Notes: generated by a model from the letters alone, not told the origin. A DNA stretch of 64,000 nt from Hymenobacter jeongseonensis (GCF_015694725.1 NZ_JADQDQ010000010.1:1-64000); one strand, 5' to 3'. Counted from the first letter of the stretch, positions 31,690 to 40,897 are shown. Numbers and translations: made by a program.

Positions 31690-33003
31690 TTATGGCTTCT
31701 TCGCTCCCAGGTAGTCGGCCGCCAGCGTGGCCAGGGTTTTCACGCCCAGTGTGAGGCCGCTTTCGTCGATGTGGAAACCGGCGGTGTGGTGGTCGGCGGC
31801 AGTGGCGGGGTCCTGCCCTTTGGCCATGCCACCCACAAATAAAAACAGGCCGGGTACTTTTTCCTGGTAGTAGGCGAAGTCTTCGGCACCGGTCACGGCT
31901 TTGATTTCGCGCACGTTGCCGGACCCCGCGGCGGCTTGCAGCGTGGGCAGCATCCGCGCCGTTAGGGCGGGGTCGTTGCTGGTCACGGGCACGTAGGGCT
32001 CAATGGTGACCTCGGCGGTGGCGCCGGCGCTCTCGGCAATATTGGTGGCAATGCGACGGATGGAGGCCCATATCTGCTTCTGCACGTCGGTGTTGAGGGC
32101 GCGGATGGTGCCGCTCATTTCCACATCGGGCGGGATGACGTTGTAGCGTACGCCAGCGTTGATGGTGCCCACCGTGACCACGGCCGCGTCGTCAATCAGC
32201 TTCACTTGGCGGCTCACGATGGTTTGCAGGCCCATGATAATCTGGGCGGCCGTCACCACCGGGTCCACGCTGTTCCAGGGGTAGGCGCCGTGAGCCCCTT
32301 TGCCGCTCACTTTAATGGTAAACCGGTCGGACGAGGCCATGGTGCCGCCTGGGCGGTAGGCCAGCTTGCCCACTTCGGTCTGGGCGTTGATGTGCACGCC
32401 GAATACGGCATCCACTTTGGGCTGGTCTAGCACGCCTTCCTTTACCATGAGCTTGGCGCCGCCCTCCACGCCCGGCAAGGACCCCTCCTCGGCGGGCTGA
32501 AAGATGAATTTCACGGTGCCGGGCAGGTCTTTTTTCACTTGGCTCAGTACCTCGGCCGCGCCCATGAGCATGGCCACGTGGGTGTCGTGCCCGCAGGCGT
32601 GCATCACGCCCACGGGCTGGCCCAGGTAGGTGGCTTTTTCTTTGGAAGCAAAGGGCAAGTTGTTGGATTCGATAATGGGCAGGCCGTCCATGTCGGCGCG
32701 CAGGGCCACCACGGGACCGGGCTTGCCGCCGCGCAAAATGCCCACCACGCCGGTGCGGGCCACGCCGGTTTGCACTTCCAAGCCCAGCTTTTTGAGGTGC
32801 GCGGCAATGATGCCGGCCGTGCGGGTTTCCTGGTTGCCTAGTTCGGGGTGCTCGTGGAAATCGCGCCGCCAGGCAATCACTTTGCCTTCCTGCTGGGCCG
32901 CCAGCTGGGCAATGCGGGTGTTGAGGGCCGTGTTTTGGGCCTGGGCAGTCAGGCCAATGGTGTTCAGCAAAACACCAGCAAAAAGAGTAGTAGCAAGGCG
33001 CAT
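31690..33003 (-). CDS. M20-family amidohydrolase, exported
   Basis: Starting at 33003 the protein has 437 residues with a signal peptide ending AQAQ. Metal-binding features of the M20D group are present: ADMDGLPI, HACGHDTHVAML, and QPAEEG with the catalytic Glu. A lid domain follows (about 215-335), then AVTGAEDFAYY near the C-terminus. Family members hydrolyse N-acyl amino acids, hippurate or IAA conjugates. A Cys in HACGHD is the usual metal ligand of this subgroup. Export suggests action on extracellular peptides or conjugates. Confidence 0.92.
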   Translation of the reverse strand: MRLATTLFAGVLLNTIGLTAQAQNTALNTRIAQLAAQQEGKVIAWRRDFHEHPELGNQETRTAGIIAAHLKKLGLEVQTGVARTGVVGILRGGKPGPVVALRADMDGLPIIESNNLPFASKEKATYLGQPVGVMHACGHDTHVAMLMGAAEVLSQVKKDLPGTVKFIFQPAEEGSLPGVEGGAKLMVKEGVLDQPKVDAVFGVHINAQTEVGKLAYRPGGTMASSDRFTIKVSGKGAHGAYPWNSVDPVVTAAQIIMGLQTIVSRQVKLIDDAAVVTVGTINAGVRYNVIPPDVEMSGTIRALNTDVQKQIWASIRRIATNIAESAGATAEVTIEPYVPVTSNDPALTARMLPTLQAAAGSGNVREIKAVTGAEDFAYYQEKVPGLFLFVGGMAKGQDPATAADHHTAGFHIDESGLTLGVKTLATLAADYLGAKKP

Positions 33004-33108
33004 AAGACCGGAGTGTGTGAATGAAATCAATTCGAAGACGTGGGGTTCATTGGCAGGCAATGTTACGCCACAGGCAGGAACTCCCGGGCTACTGTTCAGG
33101 CTGCGGCG

Positions 33109-33116
33109 TATTTTTG
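33109..33116 (+). promoter_or_regulatory. Promoter -7 element
   Basis: TATTTTTG is an exact TAnnTTTG match, 42 nt before the GTG start at 33159. Confidence 0.5.
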
Positions 33117-33158
33117 CGGCGGCTTCGCTGACCATTTTCTACCCAACCGTTCTGCCCT

Positions 33159-33848
33159 GTGGCTTCGCTCCTCGAACCCGTTGATTTGCATCCTACCCAA
33201 CCAGCTCCGCAGGTTTATCAGCCCCGCCAGCAGAAATGGTCGGAGGCTTGGGCAAGGGCGGGCTTCCGGGGGCGGCTGGGGCTGGTACTGGGGCTGCTGC
33301 TGGGCTTGCTGGCGGTGGTGCCGCACTTCTACCATTTTGTGCAGTCGCGCCCCGGCCAGCAGCTCGCCGACCCATTGTTGGCGCTGCTGCCAGTGCACGA
33401 CGTGTCGGCCGCCACGTTTGCGCTGATTTACGGCGGCATTGCGGCGGCATTGGTGTTTCTGCTGCCACGGCCGCCATTGCTGCTGCGGGCTTTGTGGGGG
33501 TATTTTTTGCTGCAGCTGCTCCGGATGCTGACGCTGTGGCTGGTGCCGCTGGACCCACCCGCCGCCCTAATCACGCTGCGCGACCCGGTGATAGACCGCC
33601 TTTTTGAAGTGACTACGCAGCCCATCGTGCGCGACTTGTTCTTCTCGGGCCACACGGCTACCATGGCCCTGCTGGCCCTGGCGGTGCGGGGCCGCAACTG
33701 GGGCCGTGTTCTGACGCTGATGACCATGGCCGTGGGCACCTTGGTGCTTGTGCAGCGCGTACACTACTCCTACGATGTGCTGGTTGCGCCGCTCTTCGCG
33801 TGGTTCGCCTACCAACTGGCTGGGCAGATTAGCCGAAGCAAGAAGTAG
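33159..33848 (+). CDS. PAP2-type (sphingomyelin-synthase-like) membrane phosphatase/transferase
   Basis: The 229-residue protein has five or six membrane segments. DLFFSGHTATM and VQRVHYSYDVL are the C2 and C3 motifs of the PAP2_C family related to sphingomyelin synthases; both His and Asp of the active site are present. It may transfer or hydrolyse a lipid head group, and Hymenobacter-type bacteria do contain sphingolipids. The GTG start is supported by the -7 element upstream. It is convergent with the SDR gene 20 bp away. Confidence 0.8.
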   Translation: MASLLEPVDLHPTQPAPQVYQPRQQKWSEAWARAGFRGRLGLVLGLLLGLLAVVPHFYHFVQSRPGQQLADPLLALLPVHDVSAATFALIYGGIAAALVFLLPRPPLLLRALWGYFLLQLLRMLTLWLVPLDPPAALITLRDPVIDRLFEVTTQPIVRDLFFSGHTATMALLALAVRGRNWGRVLTLMTMAVGTLVLVQRVHYSYDVLVAPLFAWFAYQLAGQISRSKK

Positions 33849-33868
33849 CCTTCTCACCCGAGACCGGC

Positions 33869-34654
33869 CTACAAGTACTTCTCGTAGATGCCGGCCGCGA
33901 TTTTCTCCACAATGCCTTTGGGCACGAAGCTGGTAAGGCCAGCCGAAACTTTGTTTAAGACGCCGGGCACGACTTCGGCCTCGCCGGCCAGCATGCCGGC
34001 TACGGCAACGTCGGCCACGGCTTCGGCACTCATCGATACTTTATTGGCGGTGGCTTGCAGTTCGGCGCCCATGCCGGCACGGTCGGCAAAGCTGGTGGTG
34101 GTGGCGCCGGGACACAGGCAGGTGACGGAGACGTTACTGTGTTTTAGCTCGTAGCGCAGGCCGCGGCTGAAGCTGAGCAGAAAGGCTTTGCTGGCCGCGT
34201 AAAGCGCCAACGACGGCACGGCTTGGTAGGCCGCGGTGCTGGCCACGTTCAGCACGTAGGCCCGGGGGACTTGGTGCAGTGCGGGCAGCAGCAGGTGCGT
34301 GAGGGCCACGGGCAGCGCCATGTTTAGCTGTAGCATGTTTTGCTGTTCGGCGAGGCGGAGGGACTCGAAGCGGCCCCAGAGGCCGTAGCCGGCGTTGTTC
34401 ACCAGCACGGCCAACTGCCCGCTTGCCTGCTGCACGCCCCATTCGGCCACGGTTTCGGCGGCACCGGGAGCGGCCAGGTCCAGGGCCAGTACATGCGCCT
34501 GGCGCTGGTGATGCTGCGCTATTTCCTGCGCCAGAGCCCGGAGTTGGTCTTCGGACCGCGCCACCAGGAGTAAGTCGTAGCCGCGCTGGGCGAGCAGCAG
34601 TGCAATGGCGCGGCCAATGCCGCGCGAGGCGCCGGTAACAAGTGCGTAAGCCAT
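33869..34654 (-). CDS. Short-chain dehydrogenase/reductase
   Basis: The 261-residue protein is a classical SDR: TGASRGIGRAIA binds NADP (with downstream ARS hinting at NADP preference), NNAGYG is the structural motif, and the catalytic tetrad appears as the Ser in VASTAAYQ, with YAASK (Tyr and Lys). A hydrophobic C-terminal extension (AEVVPGVLNKVSAGL) resembles the DltE/YqjQ-type SDRs. The substrate is unknown. It lies 47 bp upstream of the phytanoyl-CoA dioxygenase-like gene's end on the same strand. Confidence 0.92.
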   Translation of the reverse strand: MAYALVTGASRGIGRAIALLLAQRGYDLLLVARSEDQLRALAQEIAQHHQRQAHVLALDLAAPGAAETVAEWGVQQASGQLAVLVNNAGYGLWGRFESLRLAEQQNMLQLNMALPVALTHLLLPALHQVPRAYVLNVASTAAYQAVPSLALYAASKAFLLSFSRGLRYELKHSNVSVTCLCPGATTTSFADRAGMGAELQATANKVSMSAEAVADVAVAGMLAGEAEVVPGVLNKVSAGLTSFVPKGIVEKIAAGIYEKYL

Positions 34655-34701
34655 AATTGTCTTGCTTTATCGGTGGGCTGCGTAGCGCAGGCCAACCGCC
34701 A

Positions 34702-35517
34702 TTATTTCACCAAGTGCAAAAAACGCAGGTAGAACGGCGTGGGACTGGCCGCGCTCTTGGGCTGGTATTTGCCGGCGATGATGGGTACGTACATCACGCG
34801 GCGGCGGCTGGCTTCGCCGGTGAGCGGGGAGCGCGCCACGCGGTGCCACATGCGGCCGTCGTGCACGGTGAGGTCGCCGGGTTCGGTTTCGATGGCAATT
34901 TCGTTGGGGTCGTAATCCACGTCTTTGTAGTACTTCTTCCGAAACAGCATTTTGTGCAGGCTTTGGCGGTGGGTGCCGGGTATCACGCGCAGGCCGCCGT
35001 TGGTGGCCCTGGTGCCGTCGAGGTGCAGGCCCACGTTAAGCATCGGCCCGATGCGCTTGCCATAGAACACGTCGCGCAACGAGTCGGTGTGCCAGCCCAT
35101 TTGCGAGAATTCCGAACCGTCCACATTCACATAGTGGTTTACCACCAAGCCGTCCTTTTCGTTTTCGCCCACGCGGCCGCCGTCGGCTTCGAGCAGCGGA
35201 AACAGGGCCCGAAACCGCTCGTCGTGCACCAGCTCGTTCAGCACGGGGCTGTGCTGCGAGGCAAACGCAAAGCGCTGCACAATGCGGGCACCGTCCACGT
35301 CGCGGCCGTATTTGATGGGCACGCCGTTCACTTTTTCCACGCCGTGGGCCAGCCATTCGGCTTGCACGTCCTGCGTGGCTTTCAGGAGTTGTTGAACGTA
35401 CTCGGGCGAAGCAAACGGGCGAAAGTGCAGAAAACCGTACTGGCTAAAAAAAGCCCGTTGCTCGGCCGTAAGGGCACGGCCCAACGAAAAGCGGGGATAG
35501 TCGCTAGATAAGAACAT
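34702..35517 (-). CDS. Phytanoyl-CoA dioxygenase-family oxygenase
   Basis: The start at 35517 gives 271 residues; the longer frame to 35613 has no support. The Fe(II)/2-oxoglutarate facial triad is visible: MGWHTDSLRD supplies His and Asp, and LTVHDGRMWHRVARS supplies the distal His. An Arg downstream (SRRRVMYVPI) can bind 2-oxoglutarate. These enzymes hydroxylate small molecules; the substrate here is not predictable. The SDR gene follows on the same strand and could act on the product. Confidence 0.87.
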   Translation of the reverse strand: MFLSSDYPRFSLGRALTAEQRAFFSQYGFLHFRPFASPEYVQQLLKATQDVQAEWLAHGVEKVNGVPIKYGRDVDGARIVQRFAFASQHSPVLNELVHDERFRALFPLLEADGGRVGENEKDGLVVNHYVNVDGSEFSQMGWHTDSLRDVFYGKRIGPMLNVGLHLDGTRATNGGLRVIPGTHRQSLHKMLFRKKYYKDVDYDPNEIAIETEPGDLTVHDGRMWHRVARSPLTGEASRRRVMYVPIIAGKYQPKSAASPTPFYLRFLHLVK

Positions 35518-36102
35518 AGCAGAAAAGAGGTAGCCGGCGGGCATTCCGAAACACCGCACGGAGGAAGCAGATTCAGCCGCGCCACACCTTTTTTCAGGAA
35601 GCGGCCAGGGCAAGCAATGCAGGTGAGAACCGCACCAGGGCCCGGGAGTTTTGGGACCTCAACGATGCGAGGACGGACTTTGAGCTACCAATAAGGACTC
35701 ATTGCATTCGGGCAGCGCCGCATCAAATTCATCCATCGCCGTTTCTATCAGCAGAGCATCAAGGCAATGAAGGCCGGTTTTCTGGTGCTTTCCGTGCCCG
35801 TTTTTTCAATAAAAAGTCATTTATAAAAGCCCATAAATTCTTTCACATTCTTTTCATCTTTATGCAGAAACGGCCTGCCAACCGCGCCCGAACGGGACGT
35901 GGCCGTCTGTGGAGGCCATCCGTCGAAAGGCACTGCAGGCCGCCACGTCCCGTGGGCAGCAGCGCAATTGAAGTGGCCATTAGCCCCATGTATTCCGCCG
36001 CGAAGAATGCGGCGGCGCTTGGATATTCCGCCTAAAAATCCCCACCTTCACTCCCGCGCACCAAACCGCTCTTTTCTACATCACCTCAGTTCCCACCAAA
36101 CG
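35518..36102. other. Long leader/intergenic region before HMG-CoA reductase
   Basis: No gene is supported, although a frame stays open into the reductase gene. It contains an AT-rich, probably promoter-bearing section at about 35805-35865, a 10-bp perfect inverted repeat (35893-35902 with 35943-35952), and a tight 7-bp GC hairpin (35995-36001 with 36009-36015). TATTCCGCC occurs twice (about 35991 and 36024). Confidence 0.5.
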
Positions 36103-37665
36103 ATGGTCTTCACTCCCAGCCCCATGCTTTTGAAGCTGCTTTACACCCGCGGCAGCCTGCACAATTTGCCCCAGGATGCGGGCGTGGCCTTCAGCATCAA
36201 AAACCGGCTCGATACCGTGAAAGTCACCGGGTTCAAACAAGTGCAGATTGGGGGCGAGGTGATTCCGGCCGATAAAATCCGCGTGGACCTGGGCAACGGC
36301 GAACTACGGCCCGCTGCCGACATCAACCCCGACGGCCAGGCCATTGAGCTGCCCGTGGGCCGCACGCTCACCATTCTGCTCGACACCCCTGCCCTGGCCG
36401 AAGGCATCCACCCGGTACAGGTCTGGTTTTCGACCGATGCTTTCGGCGACCTGCACGTGGAAGTAGAAGACGCCATTGTGGGCGCTATCAACCAAAAACC
36501 CCGCATTCCGCGCTCCGAGGAAGACGACTATTCCGACGCCGCCATTGCGGCTCGCCAGCGCTTCGCCGAGCAGTTTTCGGAGAAGGAATTCAAGCATCTC
36601 AAACATTACTCTTTCGATGCCCACCAGCTCCAGGGCAACTGCGAGCATTTCATGGGCGTGGCCCAGATTCCGGTGGGCCTGGCCGGGCCGCTCACGGTGA
36701 ACGGCGAGCACGCCCAGGGCGACTTCCTCATCCCGATGGCCACCACCGAAGGCACCCTCGTGGCCAGCTACAACCGCGGCATTCAGGTGCTGAATTTGTG
36801 CGGCGGCGTGAAGTGCACCGTGGTGGGCGACGCCATGCAGCGCGCCCCGGTTTTCGTGTTCAGCGATGCCCGCGGGGCCCGCGACTTTGGCAAGTGGGTG
36901 GAAGACAACATCGACCAGATTCGGCCCCAGGCCGAAAGCACATCGAGCGTGGCCAAGCTGCAGTACATCGACACGTATCTGAGCAACAAGTTTGCTTACC
37001 TGCGCTTCAATTTCAGCACCGGCGACGCTGCGGGCCAGAACATGGTGGGCCGTGCCACCTTCGCCGCCTGCTCCTGGGTTCTGGAGAATTACAAGGACCA
37101 CAAAATCGAGCATTTCTACCTCGAATCGAACTTTGCCACCGACAAAAAGGCCTCGCAAATCAACGTGATGCGCACCCGCGGCAAGCGCGTGGTGGCCGAA
37201 GCCGTGGTGAAGCGCGACGTGCTGATGCAGCGCATGCGCGTGACGCCCGAGCAGCTGGCCTACCACGGCCAGGTGAGCAACGTGGGCGCCTTCATTTCGG
37301 GGGCCAACAACAACGGCGCGCACTCGGCCAACGGCATCACGGCCATGTTCATCGCCACCGGCCAGGACGTGGCCAACGTGAGCGAATCGTCGGCCGGTAT
37401 TCTGTATTCGGAAGTTACGCCCGAAGGCGATTTGTACATCAGCATCACCATCCCGTCGCTCATCGTGGCTACCCACGGCGGCGGCACTGGCTTGGCCACT
37501 CAAAACGAATGCCTGCAAATGCTAGGCTGCGTGGGCCGCGGCACGGTGCGCAAGTTTGCCGAAATCGTGGCCGGCGTGGTACTAGCCGGCGAGCTCAGCC
37601 TGGGCGCTGCCATCAGCAGCTCCGACTGGGTGAGCAGCCACGAGCAGTACGGCCGCAACCGCTAA
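36103..37665 (+). CDS. Hydroxymethylglutaryl-CoA reductase with N-terminal extension
   Basis: From 36103 the protein has 520 residues. Residues about 150-510 are the HMG-CoA reductase core: TTEGTLVASYNRG with the catalytic Glu, TSSVAKL, GDAAGQNMVGRAT in place of the canonical DAMGMNM, and ATHGGGTGLATQ near the NADPH site. It reduces HMG-CoA to mevalonate, the committed step of the mevalonate isoprenoid route. The first 125 residues form an additional beta-rich region (DTVKVTGFKQVQIGGEVIP) that I do not recognise. No other mevalonate gene is adjacent. The upstream region is long and structured. Confidence 0.9.
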   Translation: MVFTPSPMLLKLLYTRGSLHNLPQDAGVAFSIKNRLDTVKVTGFKQVQIGGEVIPADKIRVDLGNGELRPAADINPDGQAIELPVGRTLTILLDTPALAEGIHPVQVWFSTDAFGDLHVEVEDAIVGAINQKPRIPRSEEDDYSDAAIAARQRFAEQFSEKEFKHLKHYSFDAHQLQGNCEHFMGVAQIPVGLAGPLTVNGEHAQGDFLIPMATTEGTLVASYNRGIQVLNLCGGVKCTVVGDAMQRAPVFVFSDARGARDFGKWVEDNIDQIRPQAESTSSVAKLQYIDTYLSNKFAYLRFNFSTGDAAGQNMVGRATFAACSWVLENYKDHKIEHFYLESNFATDKKASQINVMRTRGKRVVAEAVVKRDVLMQRMRVTPEQLAYHGQVSNVGAFISGANNNGAHSANGITAMFIATGQDVANVSESSAGILYSEVTPEGDLYISITIPSLIVATHGGGTGLATQNECLQMLGCVGRGTVRKFAEIVAGVVLAGELSLGAAISSSDWVSSHEQYGRNR

Positions 37666-37674
37666 ACGGCCAGT

Positions 37675-37749
37675 CCGGCCGAAATCCAGTACGTCCCCCT
37701 TGTCGCTTGCTTATTCGGCGACAAGGGGGACGTACTGGTTTTCGGCCGG
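37675..37749. repeat. 32-bp stem, 11-nt loop inverted repeat
   Basis: Arms 37675-37706 and 37718-37749 are complementary at 31 of 32 positions. It begins 10 bp after the reductase stop codon. No T-run follows on either side, and the stem is longer than ordinary terminators in this window, so a small mobile element or processed RNA hairpin are alternatives. Confidence 0.75.
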
Positions 37750-38146
37750 TTTGTATGTCCCAATCGTTTGTTGCCCACCCACGCCCAATAGCCCTAGCCG
37801 TTATTGATTTAGTAGCGAAGCTCTACGATGGTACTAGGCAGTGAGCACCTATTCACGGCAATGCATCTACTAAGCCTGGTTGATGTGAGAATATTGCTAT
37901 TTGCATCAACCTGAAAAATCATGCTTGCCCCTCAAACCTGGTTTCTAAGTATTCCCACGAGTAAATTGAGCAGACAACGAATGATATTTACGACAGATAT
38001 TCAACATTTTGTGTCATCCCAACCGATAATATTTAGCGCAGGAACTGTCCAATCAACAGGTTTTGCATAGTGTTCTATCCCTGATTTCCGCTGCTGTTGT
38101 TGTAGTTTTGATACCTTTTTATTTCGTATCCCTTCAGTAACGGTTA
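37750..38146. other. Intergenic region before exported hypothetical gene
   Basis: No gene is seen. The second half (about 37,980-38,140) is AT-rich and carries the promoter element listed at 38103. Nothing else stands out. Confidence 0.5.
38103..38110 (+). promoter_or_regulatory. Promoter -7 element
   Basis: TAGTTTTG, an exact TAnnTTTG match, lies 36 nt before the GTG start of the downstream gene. Confidence 0.55.
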
Positions 38147-38878
38147 GTGAAATATTCCTACTACTTATTGCTGCTGCTTTTGCTGGCCGGTGGGCAGCCA
38201 GCCTGGGCCCAGTCAGGCCGCGACCAAGCCGAGGCGCTGGTTGCGTACCAGCAGGCCAACTCCTCGCCGGCGGGCGCCGCGTTGCGCGCCTCGCTCAGCC
38301 AGCAGTCGTCGGGGTTTGTGGGCGACGGCAGCTTTGCGTTTGGATTTTTGCGCACGTATGCGGGCCGCTACCTGCCCATTCCGGGCCTCCGCTATCATGC
38401 GGGCCTGCAAGTGTTGGAGGTTCAGGATTCCGTCAACATCGAAGCCACGCACCTGTGGACCGCGGCCGGCTTGCGGGGTTTCGACGTGGGCGAACCCGAC
38501 GACGAGGCCGTGCCCGTGCGCCGCTTCCGCTCCCGCTTGGTGAAGGAAGGCAGCGCGGGCGTCCGCCGCGAGTTTGTCGAAGTGCTCACCGCCGTCGATG
38601 CCGGGCCGCTGCTGCTTAGCTGGCTCTACTCCGTGGCCTTAACTCCCACCGCCAATGGCCACCGGCCGCTGGTGGCGACGCTGCTGGCCGGCCCCGGCAC
38701 AATGGGCAACGAGCCTCTGCGCCCGCTGGAACCGACCCAAGCGGCTGTGCTCCGCCTCTTCGGCTCCCGGGCCGATGACGTGCGCACCTTCGCCACCACC
38801 AATCAATTGGACTATACCCGCCCCGCCGACATTGCCCGCATGATGGACCACTACAACCGGATGGTGGTGGTGAAATAA
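38147..38878 (+). CDS. Exported hypothetical protein
   Basis: The 243-residue protein begins with a signal peptide (YSYYLLLLLLLAGGQPAWAQ). I do not recognise the mature domain. It contains alternating helical and beta segments with LRTYAGRYLPIPGLRYHAGLQVLEVQD and a C-terminal RPADIARMMDHYNRMVVV. The start codon is GTG; the exact TAnnTTTG element 36 nt upstream supports it. A 22-bp perfect terminator stem follows and separates it from a convergent lipoprotein gene. Confidence 0.6.
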   Translation: MKYSYYLLLLLLLAGGQPAWAQSGRDQAEALVAYQQANSSPAGAALRASLSQQSSGFVGDGSFAFGFLRTYAGRYLPIPGLRYHAGLQVLEVQDSVNIEATHLWTAAGLRGFDVGEPDDEAVPVRRFRSRLVKEGSAGVRREFVEVLTAVDAGPLLLSWLYSVALTPTANGHRPLVATLLAGPGTMGNEPLRPLEPTQAAVLRLFGSRADDVRTFATTNQLDYTRPADIARMMDHYNRMVVVK

Positions 38879-38888
38879 GGCGCCGAAC

Positions 38889-38940
38889 GCTCGGCAACGA
38901 AAACGCCGGCTCACAAGGGCCGGCGTTTTCGTTGCCGAGC
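38889..38940. terminator. Bidirectional terminator, perfect 22-bp stem
   Basis: 38889-38910 pairs perfectly with 38919-38940 around an 8-nt loop. It lies between convergent genes ending at 38878 and 38954. Confidence 0.85.
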
Positions 38941-38953
38941 TATTCAATTGAGG

Positions 38954-39475
38954 CTAGAGCGGGGACGCCGTTACGCGAAACGTTGCGTCGGACCGAACGG
39001 TGAACTCCGTGGGGCTAAAGCCGCGCAGCTTGGTTTCCACGGTCAGTTCGTATTTGTCGGATTTCAGGTACTCGTCGAGCTTCACTTTGGTGGGCTCCAA
39101 GTTGATAATGTTGGTACTGAGCGGTACGGCCTGTAGGTTGGCCAACAGGATTTTGTTGTTGTCGCCGGGCGTGTTGATGTACACGTTAATCTTTTCCAGA
39201 AAGTCAAAGTTTGCGCCGGACGGGTTGGTCACCGTGAGCACCATCTTGTCGAGGTACACATCCTTCACCTTGTCGCGGCTGGTCTTGTTGTTGCGAAAGG
39301 AGTCTTCCGACTTCGTGGTCACACTCACCGGCGCCAGCTGCGCCCCCACGAAATACCCCGGAATGGTGACGCTTTGCGTTACATCCACGTTGAATGTCAG
39401 GAGCTTGTCAATTTTTTTACAGCCCACAAATACCAGCAGCAATACCAGCGGGGCCAGGAGCAAAATCTTCTTCAT
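38954..39475 (-). CDS. Hypothetical lipoprotein
   Basis: The 173-residue protein has a classical lipoprotein signal (KKILLLAPLVLLLVFVGC, Cys at 19). The mature protein is predicted to be mostly beta: LTFNVDVTQSVTIP, then VYLDKMVLTVTNPSGANFDFLEKINVYI and KYELTVETKLRGFSPTEFTVRSDATFRV. This resembles late-embryogenesis-type or immunoglobulin-like lipoproteins common in Bacteroidota, but no family is certain. It is followed by homogentisate dioxygenase upstream on the same strand, 43 bp away; a functional link is not evident. Confidence 0.65.
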   Translation of the reverse strand: MKKILLLAPLVLLLVFVGCKKIDKLLTFNVDVTQSVTIPGYFVGAQLAPVSVTTKSEDSFRNNKTSRDKVKDVYLDKMVLTVTNPSGANFDFLEKINVYINTPGDNNKILLANLQAVPLSTNIINLEPTKVKLDEYLKSDKYELTVETKLRGFSPTEFTVRSDATFRVTASPL

Positions 39476-39518
39476 GATGTTAAACTAGAGTTAGCGTATT
39501 CTACGAAAGCGGCGGGTT

Positions 39519-40724
39519 TTAATCCATCAGGTCGGCCGCGCGGGGCGGGTCGGGCACAAAACCCGGATTCCAGCTCATGGGATACCGAGCATCAATATAA
39601 GGCAAAGCCGTTTCCGTGAGGTAAAGCGGGCGAAACGTGTCGAGCATCACGGCCAGCTCGTGAGTTTCCTTTTTGCCGAGGCTCGCCTCCACCGTGCCGG
39701 GGTGCGGCCCGTGCGGCAGGCCCGTGGGGTGCCAGGTGAAGGAAGCCAAATCGACGCCCTTGCGCGACATGAAATTGCCGGCCACGTAGTACAGCACCTC
39801 GTCCGAATCGACGTTGGAGTGGTTGTAGGGCGCCGGAATGCTGAGCGGGTGGTAGTCGAAGAGCCGCGGCACAAACGAGCAGATGACGTAGTTGTGGCCT
39901 TCGAACGTTTGGTGCACGGGCGGCGGCTGGTGCAGGCGGCCGGTGATGGGCTCAAAATCGTGAATACTGAAGGCGTAGGGATAGAAATACCCGTCCCAGC
40001 CCACCACGTCGAACGGCGAATGCGCGTAAGTCAATTGGTGCAGCAGCCCTTCTTTTTTGACCTGCACGAGGTAGTCACCCTCCGGAAATTCCTCGCTAAT
40101 CAACTCCGAGGGCGGGCGCATGTCGCGCTCGCAATACGGCGAGTGTTCCAGCAGCTGGCCGAAATGGTTGCGGTAGCGGCGCACCGTTTCCACGGGGCTG
40201 AACGACTCGATAATCATCAGACGAACCGGCCCTTCTTCAAAATGCAGCTGGTGAATGACCGTGCGCGGCACCACCACGTAGTCGCCGGGCTCGAAAGCCA
40301 CTTTGCCCATCTGGCTCCACAGCTCTCCCCGGCCTTCGTGCACAAAAATCACCTCGTCGGCCTGGGCATTCTTGTAGTAGTACCCCATCTGCTTTGCCGT
40401 CGGGTTGCAGATGCTCATGGTCACGTCGGCGTTGCCGAGCAGGGTTTGGCGGGCGGTCAGGTAGTCGCCGCCGGTGCTGGTTTGGGCAAGCGTGCGCAGG
40501 TGCTCGGGCTGCAGCGGCCGGTCTTTCAGCAGCTTGGGCGCGTAGGGACGGGGCTCGCCCACGTGCTTAATCTGGGTGGGCGGATGCACGTGGTAGAGCA
40601 GCGACGACACGCCATGAAAACCCAGCGTACCCACCAGCTGCTCCGAATACAGGCTACCGTCGGGCTGACGAAACTGGGTATGGCGCTTGCGCGGAATCTG
40701 GCCAAGGCGGTGGTAGTGCGACAT
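39519..40724 (-). CDS. hmgA: Homogentisate 1,2-dioxygenase
   Basis: The 401-residue protein is a cupin-type non-haem iron dioxygenase. The N-terminus MSHYHRLGQIPRKRHTQFR is typical, as are FVHEGRGELWSQMG and PFDVVGWDGYFYPYAFSIHDFEPITGR, which frame the iron site, and the His-rich GLPHGPHPGTVEAS near the end. It cleaves the ring of homogentisate to maleylacetoacetate in tyrosine and phenylalanine degradation. The partner genes (hydroxyphenylpyruvate dioxygenase, fumarylacetoacetase) are not in the window. Confidence 0.94.
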   Translation of the reverse strand: MSHYHRLGQIPRKRHTQFRQPDGSLYSEQLVGTLGFHGVSSLLYHVHPPTQIKHVGEPRPYAPKLLKDRPLQPEHLRTLAQTSTGGDYLTARQTLLGNADVTMSICNPTAKQMGYYYKNAQADEVIFVHEGRGELWSQMGKVAFEPGDYVVVPRTVIHQLHFEEGPVRLMIIESFSPVETVRRYRNHFGQLLEHSPYCERDMRPPSELISEEFPEGDYLVQVKKEGLLHQLTYAHSPFDVVGWDGYFYPYAFSIHDFEPITGRLHQPPPVHQTFEGHNYVICSFVPRLFDYHPLSIPAPYNHSNVDSDEVLYYVAGNFMSRKGVDLASFTWHPTGLPHGPHPGTVEASLGKKETHELAVMLDTFRPLYLTETALPYIDARYPMSWNPGFVPDPPRAADLMD

Positions 40725-40897
40725 GGGACGAGGGGTGGGATTAGCTACGCTGACCTTCGGTTGGAGGAGTGAAGTTACGGGACCAGCCTCTTATTGGGCT
40801 CTCTGTTCCTGCTTCCGTGGAGTACGCTCAGCAGCCCAATATGCACGAAGCACCCCACTCTTGGCACGACTTCTCCCGCTCTGCTCAGTAGAAACCG

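Noticed and set aside
35899..36102. 68-residue N-terminal extension of HMG-CoA reductase
   Set aside because: Low-complexity, Arg/His/Pro-rich sequence across two hairpins; the ATG at 36103 gives a plausible N-terminus.
36304..37518. Long open frame (404 codons) antisense to HMG-CoA reductase
   Set aside because: His/Val/Gly-rich composition typical of antisense frames; the plus strand encodes a clear enzyme.
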